In this document: in pieces, positions 48,241 through 59,409 of the stretch
Layout: every line of letters starts with the position of its first letter
Position numbering within the stretch: the stretch's first letter is position 1
Assembly (NCBI GenBank): GCA_002914845.1
Contig: JXTC01000019.1
Span: forward strand, 91,634 to 155,633
Direction of reading: 5' to 3'
From: Trema orientale
Taxonomy: Eukaryota; Streptophyta; Magnoliopsida; Rosales; Cannabaceae
Length of the DNA stretch: 64,000 bases
Position numbers and translations under genes: made by a program
Notes under the pieces: model-generated
What the model was told of the DNA's origin: nothing
Databases searched by the model: none
Seen by the model: the letters and a program-made list of their open reading frames with translations, nothing else

Positions 48241-49710
48241 TTCCTTTTAAGTGAATTTTATTCACTTAATTGATCTTGATATTTGCTAGGTTTCTTAGTC
48301 TTTTATTTTGTTTTCATGGTATCTTTTTGATTATATTATAGGTCTTGTTTATTTTCAAAACTTTGAAGCTCTTTAAAGATGTATTAATGGACCATTGGAG
48401 CCTTGAATGTAAAGCTTAGAGTACCATGGTGCCATCTCTTAGTGCTATGGTGTTTAGAAGAGGAAGCTTAGAAGAAGAGGCTAAGAAGAAGAAAGCAGGA
48501 AAATTTAGGCAGAACCAAGGCATCGCAGTGCCACTCTTAGAGCACCGTGGTACCGTGCCAGAAATGGACTGGCACAGTGGCACTACGACACCACTGTCTT
48601 ACAGCATACATACTTCGAACGAGCGCCGCGGTGCTTATTGTGTGGCACTACAGCGCTCTTGGCTTGCCATATCAGCGTTTTTATACTCGTTTCTTACCTC
48701 TTTTGATACCCTAGCCACCGTAGGACTATATAGAACAAATTCCAACATAGATCTGAAGACTTTTTGAGCCTAAAAAAGGTAGGGTACAAAGGAGAAATCA
48801 AAGGAAGATCAAGAAGGAAGGAGGAAGACAATTTTGGGGATTCTCATCAAATCAATAGAGTTCTTCCTTCTCTTTTCTTTATGATGTCAACAATTTTTGG
48901 TTTATTTTTATTTATTTCAACTATAAACTAATTTTGTATCTAGAGGATTAATATAAGCCTTGCTTGCACCTATGTCTTAATTCCAATGAATTTTCTATGA
49001 TATTTCTAATGATTTGTTTGTGTTATTTTGTTATTGATGCTTTCAATCAATTTGCCTCAAATTGAATGAATGGGTATCTTGAAATTGACACTTGAGAAAG
49101 AAATTTCTAGATTTTAGACCAAAGATAACACAACATGTCTCAATAGAGTTTGAGAGAACCTAAAGAGTTTATGAAGCATATCTTAATAGAACCTTGAGCC
49201 TAATGAATCCCTTTTTATCTTGATTTTAAATAGAGATATTGAGATTGGAAATTATAGATAGTATCTATTTAGTACTTGAAAGAATGGGTAAGTACAATTT
49301 AGGTTCTAGCTTACAAACCAATAGAAATTGAATAGAAATTAAGTGGAATTGAAAGACATAGGGAACAGCTTGTTGAAATCAACCCTCTAAGCTAGTTAAC
49401 TTTGGTTTCTTCCTTAATTAGTACCTTGTGGTCGTTTAATTTCATTTATACCTTTTAGCATTTATTATTTTCTTTATTTTTGATTAACTGTTTAATTGTT
49501 ATTTGCATTTATTTTTTTTTATTATCCCTTTTAATTGAAATTATGTTAGTTTAGATAAAATTAAGTCATAAATATCATATTAATTAGTATAAATGGAAAT
49601 AACAGTTCCTATGCTATGACAACCCACTTTCCACTTTATTACTTGTTGCGAGATCGTTCACTTGCGATTATTCATTTTGTACATATATTAAATCATATTA
49701 CATATTGCAC
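48240..49710 (+). mobile_element. Ty3/Gypsy LTR-like sequence (solo), unit 2
   Basis: It matches the unit 1 LTR from TTGGAGCCTTGAA (48395) onward and has about 150 bp of additional 5' sequence (ATTTTATTCACTTAATTGAT, then TTTGCTAGGTTTC) that looks like the start of U3. No internal region follows. The exact left end is uncertain. Confidence 0.45.
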
Positions 49711-50680
49711 AAAGCAATACGTGCCATTTACAAACTCACGTTTTAAAAAAGTCTAGGGTTTCGTTCTGATGTGTATATGCTTACTCTAGAGGTTATCTTT
49801 TGTACGCTTGTTCTAATTTGATTTGCATTCTTAAAGTGGTACAAGAGAAAGATGAGTAAAGAAGATAAATATTGCTGGGAAATTGAGGAAGAGAGAGGAG
49901 AAAGATGGGGTGCCTTCATTTTCTTTTAAAATTAAATTGTCATTTTTAGTCATTTTTTTTTTTTTTTGTATTAAATGGTGTCTTTAGTCCAAGTAGGGGT
50001 GCATATATTTCCCTAGAAATATTCATGATATCGTTCCAACTTAAAAAAGGAAAAAAATAAAAATTTACCTTCTGAATTTGTGGTTAAATTGTATTTGGTT
50101 CTTATAAAAATTTGGCAATTGAGTCTAATTACAAATCGTAGCTGATAGATACTCGTGATCACTCTTTGGGTGGAAATAAATTATTATATACGCAAATTTA
50201 GAAAAGCAATAATGATTTTTGCTAAAGAAAAAAAAAAAAAAAAGCAGTTACATTTGCCTACGAAGTTTCGGTATCTGAATTAACAAATCCGATTCCAAAT
50301 CCCAATCGATAATAGCAATCACTTCCTTTTTTCTTTTTTTAAAAAAAAGAAAGAAATATATTATAATCAAATATATATGCAATCTTTCATTTAAATTTTT
50401 TATTAAAAATTATAATATCCAATTTTAAAAACTTCCGATTCCTTTATCAACTCAAAATCTCATTTCACTAAAGTTAAACAAAAATATCTTTTTATTTAAT
50501 GTTTGATTAAATGAATATTACTGAAAAATCAAACGAATAAAAAAAAAAGTTATTGTATAAAAAATATCAAGAAAAGAAGTTCCACTAGGAGAAGGGTAAC
50601 GAAGTCGCATTAGGTTCTTTAACTCTTGTAAATACGAAATATAAGCCTTTAAGCCCTCATCAGTTTCATATATCCCAACA

Positions 50681-51882
50681 ATGGAAAACCTAACAAAAAT
50701 TAAGCCTTCTTTACCCGAAGATGTTATTGAGTTAGAAATTCTTCCAAAATTGCCCCAAGCTCTCTCAACAGGTTCAAGTTAGTCTCAAGAAAGTGGTACT
50801 CTCTCATCACCGCCGACTCGTATTTCATCACCTTATCTCACCTTCATCCCCACTCCAACTCCATTCTCGTGATTGCACGCCCTAGAGCCAACAAACCCAC
50901 AAATTTCGGAGTCTTTTTCCTTAGTCGTGATTTATCACGACTCGTGACCGTAGACATGTCGTACATGAAAGATTGCCCTGACTGTCCGGATTCAGTTGGG
51001 AAAATCAACCATTATGTGGAATGTTGTAATGGCTTAGTCTGCTTCACTGACTACAGTGACTCTATACTCATATGGAACCCCGCGACTAGAGAGTTCAAGC
51101 ACCTTCCGCAACCATTGCCAACTGAAGACGACCACTTTTTCGTACGACATATTGGATTTACGCGTTTAAGCTTCGGGTACGACGAACATGGCAACGATTA
51201 CAAGTTGGTAAGAATCGCGCAACCTCACCGCAAAAACCCTAGTGCCCAAGTCTTCAGCCTGAGGAGAAGCTCCTGGAGGCACGTAGAGAAAGGCCTTCCA
51301 CGAGGAAAATTGAGTCATTCATGTAAAGTGAACGTGAATGGTGTTCTGTATTGGATGGGGTGTCGTTCGGAGGAGACAAACGACTACTTTGTTCTGTCGT
51401 TTGATTTACGGAGCGAGGAATTTCACGAAATAAATCTGCCACCCGTGCGCATGGGAAACATGGATGGTGATGAATATGATGACCTTGAACCCGACCTCAT
51501 TAGATGGAAAGATTCCCTTGGGCTTCTTGTGCACGACTGTGAAATTTGCTCCCACGATTGTGAGAGAGTTTTATGGTTGATGGGCCGAGAATGTGGGCCA
51601 GGCCCAGAAAGGTCTTGGACTAAGTTGGGCAAAGTATTGAAGAAGCCCATTGGGCTATGGTTTGGAGCAATTCGGAATGATAGATTTGTTATGAGTAGAT
51701 CTAGAAGCTCAAGTCACAAAGGTGTTTGTAACTACGAGTTGTACTTGTATGAACCTTTCAGCCAATTAGAAACGACATTACCTATTCGGGAGCGAGAGGA
51801 CATATGTGAATTCACACAAGTTTTTGATTACAGTGAGAGCCTGGTTTCACTTTCAGTATATACAGGAGTAGAAAAGAAGTGA
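50681..51882 (+). pseudogene. F-box protein with F-box-associated domain, one-base frameshift
   Basis: ATG 50681 (MENLTKIKPSLPEDVIELEI) opens an F-box (LPEDVIELEILPKLP). After CCAAAATTGCCCC one base appears to be missing relative to the sister copy at 55045, so the frame stops at a TAG near 50782. In the +1 frame the rest of the F-box (NRFKLVSRKWYSLITADSYF) and about 340 codons of F-box-associated domain are fully open to TGA 51880-51882. These include NGLVCFTDYSDSILIWNPAT, FGYDEHGNDYKLVR, SWRHVEKGLP, VNGVLYWMG and LSFDLRSEEFHEI. There is no intron. Such proteins are SCF ubiquitin-ligase substrate receptors. A single lesion in an otherwise open gene could be a recent mutation or a sequencing error. 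Confidence 0.82.
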
Positions 51883-52149
51883 TTGTAGTCGTTTTACCCA
51901 ATATTTGTCGTTCTTAATCCGTTTCAGTTTTCAAGTTAATTCATTGTCCATTTTGTCAGTAGTTTTTCTTTCTTATCCGTTCTAGTCTTCGTCACATTAT
52001 CATTGTTAAGAATTTTTTTAACTTTTTTTTTTTATTTTTGAATAAAAAGAAATTTCATTCCATTAGAAAACACTCCAATATAAGATCAAATTTTAGAGAA
52101 AAGAATGATATAGTAAATAAATGACTGAACCCCTATTGTATTAAATTAA
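51883..52149. other. 3' flank of the F-box gene
   Basis: No feature recognised apart from T-rich sequence. Confidence 0.4.
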
Positions 52150-53010
52150 AGTAAAGTTTGAGTATTCTATACTTTATACTATGAAGTTTACACTCTGCAA
52201 AATAATTCTCATAAAGTTTAAATTTCATAAAATAATACCCTAAATTGACTTTTTTGGCTAATTTTAGTAACGAAAAAATAACAATATTCTCCATTAAAAT
52301 TATATTAGTCCTTATTGATATTATTTTTATTTGGGATAATGATATAAAAATACCAGAAAAGTACCCTGACTTTTGAATTTTTTTAAATTAATAACTTGAC
52401 TTTTCGATTTCTGCAAATTAATACCTTAAATTTTGAAATCTTACAAATTAATACTCTGACTTTGAAATTCTGCAAATAAATGCCCTCACATTTGAAATTT
52501 CTGTAAATTTATACTCTGAAAGCCTAATTAATTGATTTTTTAATAATAAAAGGAAGGTCCTACCCCTCATTTACTCAATATGAACTTATTAAATACTAAT
52601 AAAATTAGTTTATTTAACTTTTTGTTCGAGAAAAAAATTAAAAAAATTATAGTGAGAGGTAAAAAAGGTTATTTGCATCTTTTAACTTGCCCATAGAACA
52701 AATTTGTAAATAAAACAAGAAGTCGAGGTATTAATTTGCAGGAATTGTAAATGTCAAGGTATTAATTTGTAAAATTAAAAAATTAGAGTTCTAATTTGCA
52801 GAATTTTAAAACCAAGAGTATTAATTGCAGAAGTTGAAAGATAAGGTATATTTTGTAGAAAAGTTAAAAGTCAAGGTATATTTAACTCAGTTATTAATTT
52901 TAAAAAATTCTTAAACTCAAGTATTATTTTACAAAGTTCAAAATTTAAGTTTTAAATTTGTAGAGTCCAAATTTCATGATTTAAATTACAGAATACTCAA
53001 ATCTTGATAA
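52150..53010. mobile_element. Nested fold-back elements; inner one built of about 28-bp tandem units
   Basis: The outer arms (TTTGAGTATTCTATACTTTA at 52155 and its counterpart ATTACAGAATACTCAAATC at 52985) belong to the family at 36840-37275. The inner element (about 52335-52905) has a left arm of repeated units with ATTAATAC(C/T)(C/T)T(A/G)A and TTTGAAATTCTGCAAA, and a right arm of the same units inverted (TCAAGGTATTAATTTGCAG). Each arm has four to six units. It is non-coding. Confidence 0.65.
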
Positions 53011-55044
53011 ACATGTTCAACTATTATAAGTTGTCTTTACTATCCGAGTTGGACTTTTTATTAATATAATAATAACTATCGAAATTTCAAAAATAGAAAA
53101 GCAAAGCAAACAAAAAAACATCTAAATTAATTAAACCCACCCAAATCAAGATTTAGGTGGTAGAAAATCAACGTAGATCTTTGTATCTATCTTTAAACTT
53201 ATAAAAGGATTAGTGAAATGAAAATAAAGTGAAGAGTCTTATCAAAGAGGGATCAGGGATCGATGTCGGCATGGGCGGATGCCCCCCATCAACTTTTGGG
53301 ATAGTTTATACTATTATGTAAATTATATAAAAAATTTATAATGGGATTTAGAAATAAAAAAAATACCACTTTTAGTTTTTTATTGGAAAAAATCAACACA
53401 TTTTTATCTATATCAAATTAGACATTCAACTTGCATTTTCCTGCCAAATAGTATCGAGCCCACCAATTTAGTCAAAATTGAAACCTTAGATTGTTTTAAA
53501 AATACTTAACTCCTAAAACTCATAAAATATTATAAAATAAAATTATTAGAATAAAATAGTTAAATAATTGAAAGCACTTGAAATAAGAAGGGGAAGATAA
53601 AATGGGAATTTATTTATTTAATTTTTTATTCTTTTTTTTACTTTTAATTGTTTTAAATAATTTGAATTCTTTTTAGTCTCAATAATTATTATTTTCACCT
53701 AAATGATTAAAAAAAAAGAAAGAAAAATTAGATATATTTTTTGAAAAATCATGTTATGTTTTTAGTTTTAATTATTTTGAATAGTTTAAACTCTTGAAAA
53801 AAGGAAGACAAAACTAGAATTTTTTTGTAACTTTTGTCATTTTTATAAAAAATTGATTTGAATAATTGAAACTCATTTAATTCTGAATAACTATTATTTT
53901 CACTTAAAATATTTTTTTTAGAAAAGAGAAAGACAATAATAATTGTTTTTAATAAATCTTATTTTTAATACATATTTTATGGATTTAAAGGGCAAAAATA
54001 TTTTTTTAACAAACTAAAGTTTCAATTTTGAATAAAGTTGTGGGTCCGATATTTTTAGATAAAAAAATACAAATTGAAAGTTTAATTTAATATAAATAAA
54101 AAGGTATGTGTGTTTTTCTTTTAAATTTTATCCCCATAAAATTATAATTTTTTTAGGACAATTAATGATCATAAATTATGACCCCTCGTCACATGATATT
54201 ATGATACTACTAAAAATATCACTTTTCAAAATAATCATAAAAAAGTCATTTTAGTCCAAATTACTATTAGTCAGGTCCATTTCAATAATGAGATTAAAAA
54301 GCTGTCGAGGACAATTATAGCATTTAATAGTTTTTATTTTTTATTTTTTTATATAGTTTAAGCCTCTACTAACATCCTGGCTTTATATGACAATGCGCGA
54401 TAGAGATGAAAGATGGACCAAAAAAAATTATATGTAGCTTAAGCAAACAAACTTAAACCCAATTATCAAAATTACGACAATTTAGTAAGGAAAACATATT
54501 TCAAAATTGGAAAATCCAAACATATACATTAGTATTTTTTTTTTTCAAAGCTTTGAAACATGTTTATGAGTAAATTAGAAGAATGTACTTTTATATCACT
54601 AATTCAAAAGTACGTATTTATATAAAAAAAATTGTATAATTCTAAGGGTTCCAATGATTTTTCCTGGTATAAAGAATTGATAAAATTCATTATTATGATA
54701 ATTTCCTTATTGTTAATGGTACATGAATTTCGTATTTATAGATATTTATCGTATTTAACCCATTAATTGTATTTAACCCATTTTTATTTTTCAAAACACC
54801 ATGAGTATCAATAGTTGTAGTTGCGACTNTTTTAAAAAAAAAAAAAAAAACAAACTGCATTTTTATCGATTATGCAACTCTATTAAACATTTGAACAACA
54901 CTACGAGAAGAAAAACCAATATTTGTTCAGTTTCGTTTCATTTTTCCTTTTCGAAAAAAAAAAAATCTATAAATGCGAATAACGCCTTCTCAAATCTCAA
55001 AATCAATTTTATTTATCTACCACGTCCTTTCATAATTTCCAACA
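53011..55044. other. Gene-free AT-rich DNA with one ambiguous base
   Basis: No exon recognised. A single N is at 54829 next to an A-run. The 86-codon frame at 54801-55061 crosses this N and has no domain. Confidence 0.5.
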
Positions 55045-55927
55045 ATGGGAAACTGAAATAGTACCACTACTCTATCTCCTGATCCTTTACCTAAAGATGT
55101 CTTGGAATTTGAAATTCTTCTAAAATTGTCCGCAAAATCTCTCGTTAAATTCAGGTGTGTCTCGAAAAAGTAATATGCTTTCTTCATTGTTGATTCTTAT
55201 TTTGTCACCACTCACATTCGTCACCACTCTGACTCCGTTATGTTTCCGTTATGTTGGTCACAAGGCTTATTACAAATTCAAAATTCTTTTTACTTAATCG
55301 TGATTTATCGCGAACCATAAATTAAGATATCTTGTAGATTCTCAATATCTTTTTGGAGTCAAAAAATCTACCCTCATAATTTGGTATGTTGTAAGGGCTT
55401 GGTATGTTTTACATAATACTCATCTATAGTCCTATGGAACCCCGCCACTAGAGAGTTCAGGTACCTTCCGAAACCAATACCAATCATAGCTGATATTCCC
55501 ATTTATCCAAAACATTTGGGATCTATTCGATTAAGTTTCAAATTCGATGAAGATAACAACAATTATAAGTTGGTTAGAATCATATGGCGAAAGAATTTGT
55601 GACATAATGCTATGTGCCCAAGTATTTAGTCTAGGCTATAACGCTTGGAGACAAGTAGCAAAAGGGCTTCCAAGTTACAAAATTCAACTTTTGAATTGGA
55701 CAAGTAGAGTTGTCGTAGATGGAGTTTTGTACTGGCTCGGGCGTCGTTTTTCGGCAAAATCAGATAAGTTTATCATGTCGTTCAGTTTACGGGATGAAGA
55801 GTTTCAGCGGATAAATATACCACTAATATGCATGGCTAATGATACCAGGCTGGAGCTAATACAATAGAACGACTCAGTAGCTCTTCTAGTGTGCGATCAA
55901 GATTTCTCTCCTCCTGAATACGAGTAA
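55045..55927 (+). pseudogene. Second F-box/F-box-associated gene copy, degraded and 3'-truncated
   Basis: It aligns with the F-box gene at 50681 from its start (AACAATGGGAAACTG) through LPKDVLEFEILLKLSAKSLV and KFRCVSKK, WNPATREFRYLP, LSFKFDEDNNNYKLVR and AQVFSLGYNAWRQVAKGLPS to DGVLYWLGRR, MSFSLRDEEFQRI and VALLVCDQD. It has an early stop (GAAATAG), a TAA in place of the Trp after VSKK, several frameshifts and a TAG at 55865-55867. The last about 120 codons are missing because a transposable element starts at 55928. It is non-functional. Confidence 0.85.
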
Positions 55928-58675
55928 GGGAAATTGACCTAGCTACTCTTAAATTGGGCCAAAGTGACTTTTTTAGTTCAGTTTTTAAAAATGACTTTTT
56001 TACTACTTCCCACAGAGGAGAAAGTCGAAAATACCCTTCAACAAGTAAAAACCCTGTCAGAACTTCAGTCCTTCCTCCTTCGTTTTCGTTCGTCTTTTGT
56101 TTTATTTTTACTTTTTTAAATTTCAAAAACCCTGAACTCGTTTTTTACAGAAGAGGAACCGTGAAGACCCCCCACCTTACCACCTTGCCCCTATTTTCAA
56201 ACCCATAACCCTCATTAGAAAACCCACTTCTCCTCCACTTTCTTAAAGCTCTACTCCCCTACCTTGCCTTTGTGTCTACTCTGCCGTGTGACGACAATGG
56301 CTAAAACATGGTGGACTTTGAAAAAGAGAAAAGCAAATGAAGATGATGACTTCGAAAATCCTCCTCTGTAGTCGGCATCACTGAGGACGTCGCCGAGGTT
56401 GAAGAAGCTGAAAATGGAGGGAGAGGGAACATAATCCTCACCTCTCCACGTATCTACACCAGCAACCAAAGCGACGATGAAGAAGCCGAATGAGAAGGTG
56501 AAAACGAAAGAGATGAAAAAGCAGAAGGCCGAAGAAAAAAAGGTAAGAATGTCCTATTTTCTGTGTTTGATGATTTTGGGTAAGAGAAATTTGTGTTTTT
56601 GGTTGGAGGTTGCATTTGTGATGGTAAAAATCCTAAGTCCCAAATTTGTAATTTCTGAATGTGGTAGGTATATTATTATTATTTTTTTTTTTTTGCGAAG
56701 AGATTTTGAATGTAGTTGAGAGATTATTTTTCATGTCTCATTTTTGCAATTTCGTGTTGGAAGTTAATATATGTGCGTTGTAGGAAAACATGTTCTAATG
56801 GCACAAATTAGATTAGATTGTTTATTTTAACTTTTGCAAGACTATGGCTGTCACAATTGTATGACCTACAATCACACATATTTGAGTACTAATGGTTTTT
56901 CATGTGAATTGGAAGCATTTTCGGCTATTATTAATGAACCACAATTTTTGATTATTTGCATTTGATTTGAAAACCATAAATGGTTCTGGAAGATGGGAAG
57001 ACTACATTATTAGGCATTGTTTTGTTTTTGCAAGTTCCTGTTTTATATGAGTATACATGGCGTATAGTCACAAATGCGTGAATATTACAAAAGTTGTGAC
57101 TGTAAGTCACAGATGTGGACTACTGTCATGTATTCTATGACTATAATTTATGGTATTTCATGTGAATTCTGTGTGAATTATTGACATTGTTGTGCATTAT
57201 TTGAGAACTATTACTTAGACATTATTAGCCAATATGACTACATAATTGTTTGTTGTAAGATAAGCACAATGTTTGTGACTCAGAGTCACAAATATTGTGC
57301 CTATTTGTGCTTTTGTAAAGGTTGTACAAGATTAAATGTAATTTCTATATCTATTACAGGGCTGGAAATTAATATTTGAGTCCGAAGAGAGTGAAGTCAG
57401 ATAAGGAAAGATCAATTATTTTGGTCGCATTGATAGTTGTATAGCACACATCAAAGCAAAATTGAGTGAAGTACAAAGGAAAATGTTCTCTGAAATTTAT
57501 TTTGGGCATTTCCTAAAGGTGAAACAACTTACTTCCTCCGCACAAATAGTTAATCAGTTGATAATGCGGGTGGCGGAAGTTCCAGGATATAAGGGTGACG
57601 ACAAAGTATTCTTTCAAGTTTGTGGTACTTTGGTGAGCTTTTCCATTCAAGACATGGCGCTTATTACTGATTTGAGGTGTGATGGAGACACCAATAAAAA
57701 GTTTTAGAAAACAAAAGTGAGTAAATATATAGGCCCTACTTACTTCAATGATAAGGATACATTGAAAAGGCAGAGCATAAAGATTTCATTTGATCTAGTG
57801 CCAGCGCAAAAATGATGACGATAGGGTGAAAGTTACTTTACTTTATTTGTTGTCTAATGCCCTTCTTACTAATAGTCCCTCGGTGCAGCTGCCTATGTTC
57901 TTTGTCGACTTTGTTGATGATTTAGAATCATTCAATAAATATCCATGGGGAAAACTTTTGTGGGATGAGACAAGCGAACAGATTGTACTTCGAGCGAAAA
58001 TTGAAGTGAAAAAGGGGAAGGCAGAGAGACATTATAATTTTTTTGGATTTCCAATTGCATTACAGATCTGGTCCTACGAGACTATCCCTTTGCTTGGACA
58101 ATATTATGCCAAAAAGGAGGAAAAGTTACAATCAATCCCAAGAATTTTACGTTGGACTATTGACATGGCACCAACAGCTGAAATGTTGCAGAAGAGTGTC
58201 TTTTCTAATCCCAATGTGAGTGAATAAGATGTTTATATTATGTACAGCTGATTTTATGGTAAGTTGTTTCATTTCTTGAATTTTCTATGACAGTCACAAC
58301 TTTAGATAAATGACTGTCTATCACAACTTTAGTCATTTTAGTGATTTTTTGTCATATTGTATTTGAGTAGATGTCATATTTTTAATATATTTGGATCATG
58401 CATTGAGTAAATTAATTTGACTCACTTTGATTATTTTTCAGTTGGAAGTCGTGCCAATGACCCCTATGGATAAAGAATTGGAGCATCTGTACATTAAAGC
58501 TATTTTTGCAATGGAATACGACAAGCAGGACGGACTTTTGCTGAAGGGGAAACTTTTTTCAAAATCTGGTTTGTAAGAGAAGATTGTACTTGATGACCAT
58601 GATGAAGAACAACCTCTGGATGGTAATATGCTTATATTGTCACGTATTGGAAAGGATCAAAGGTTTGATGGTAAA

Positions 58676-58683
58676 GATAAAAG
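58676..58683. repeat. Target-site duplication, left copy (GATAAAAG)
   Basis: Repeated exactly at 59410-59417, flanking the element 58684-59409. Confidence 0.9.
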
Positions 58684-59409
58684 TAGGGGTGGCAATTCGT
58701 GTTGTCGTGTCATATTCGTGTCGTGTCGAGGCATATATATAACGAGCAATTACCAAACCCAAACCCGATACGTTTATTATTCGTGTCATGATTTGTAAAC
58801 CCACACCCGACACGCTAAATAAACAGGTTAACCTGTGAGCGACATATTTAACACGTTATTTAAATAGGTCGTATTCAGATCGTGTCCAACGTAATACGAT
58901 CTGCTAACCTGTATACTGTTAACCCGTTAATTGAACTCAATTTAACATGTTAATGTTAAATATGTTGTATTTGATTCAACTTGATATAAAGTAATAACCT
59001 ATTAATTTTAACATGTTAACCTATTTCACATTTTCAATATAACTTGATATAATCTATTAACTTATTTTATATTTTCAATATAACCAAGCAACCATAATCA
59101 AATAAATATAACATACAATCCAAAGTTTAAAACCAAAATAAAACTTTCAAATTCTAGTATATAAAACATAAAAGGGAAGTTTTAAGTCTTGGTACACACA
59201 AGATAATACAATGTCTCAAAAAATTTAATCGTGTTAAATGGGTCAATTTCGGGTTTAACAGGTTAACCTGCTAATGACCTATTATTTAATCGTGTTTAAT
59301 CGGGTTTAACCTGTTGTGACCTGTACCTGTTTAAGACAAACCCAAACCCGCTAACTTCGTATCGTTTTCGAGTCGTGTTATCGTGTCGTGACCTAAATTG
59401 CCACCCCTA
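58684..59409. mobile_element. Non-autonomous hAT-type element (726 bp) inserted in an exon
   Basis: The ends are TAGGGGTGGCAATT and AATTGCCACCCCTA, perfect 14-bp inverted repeats, with an 8-bp duplication GATAAAAG. Subterminal DNA is full of CGTGTCGTGTC, TTAACCTGT and AACCCGTTAA words; the centre is AT-rich. Removing the element and one duplication restores an open exon frame around the insertion. Confidence 0.9.

Larger units (their letters stand above)
42413..50692. repeat. Tandem segmental duplication, unit 2 (with extra 3.7-kb block)
   Basis: 42413 to about 44600 matches 38217 to about 40030, and about 48390-50692 matches about 40087-42412. The 44610-48385 block has no match in unit 1. 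The unit runs into the F-box gene. Confidence 0.88.

Noticed and set aside
51254-51650. Two - strand frames within the F-box gene
   Set aside because: Antisense to an open, domain-bearing + strand frame.
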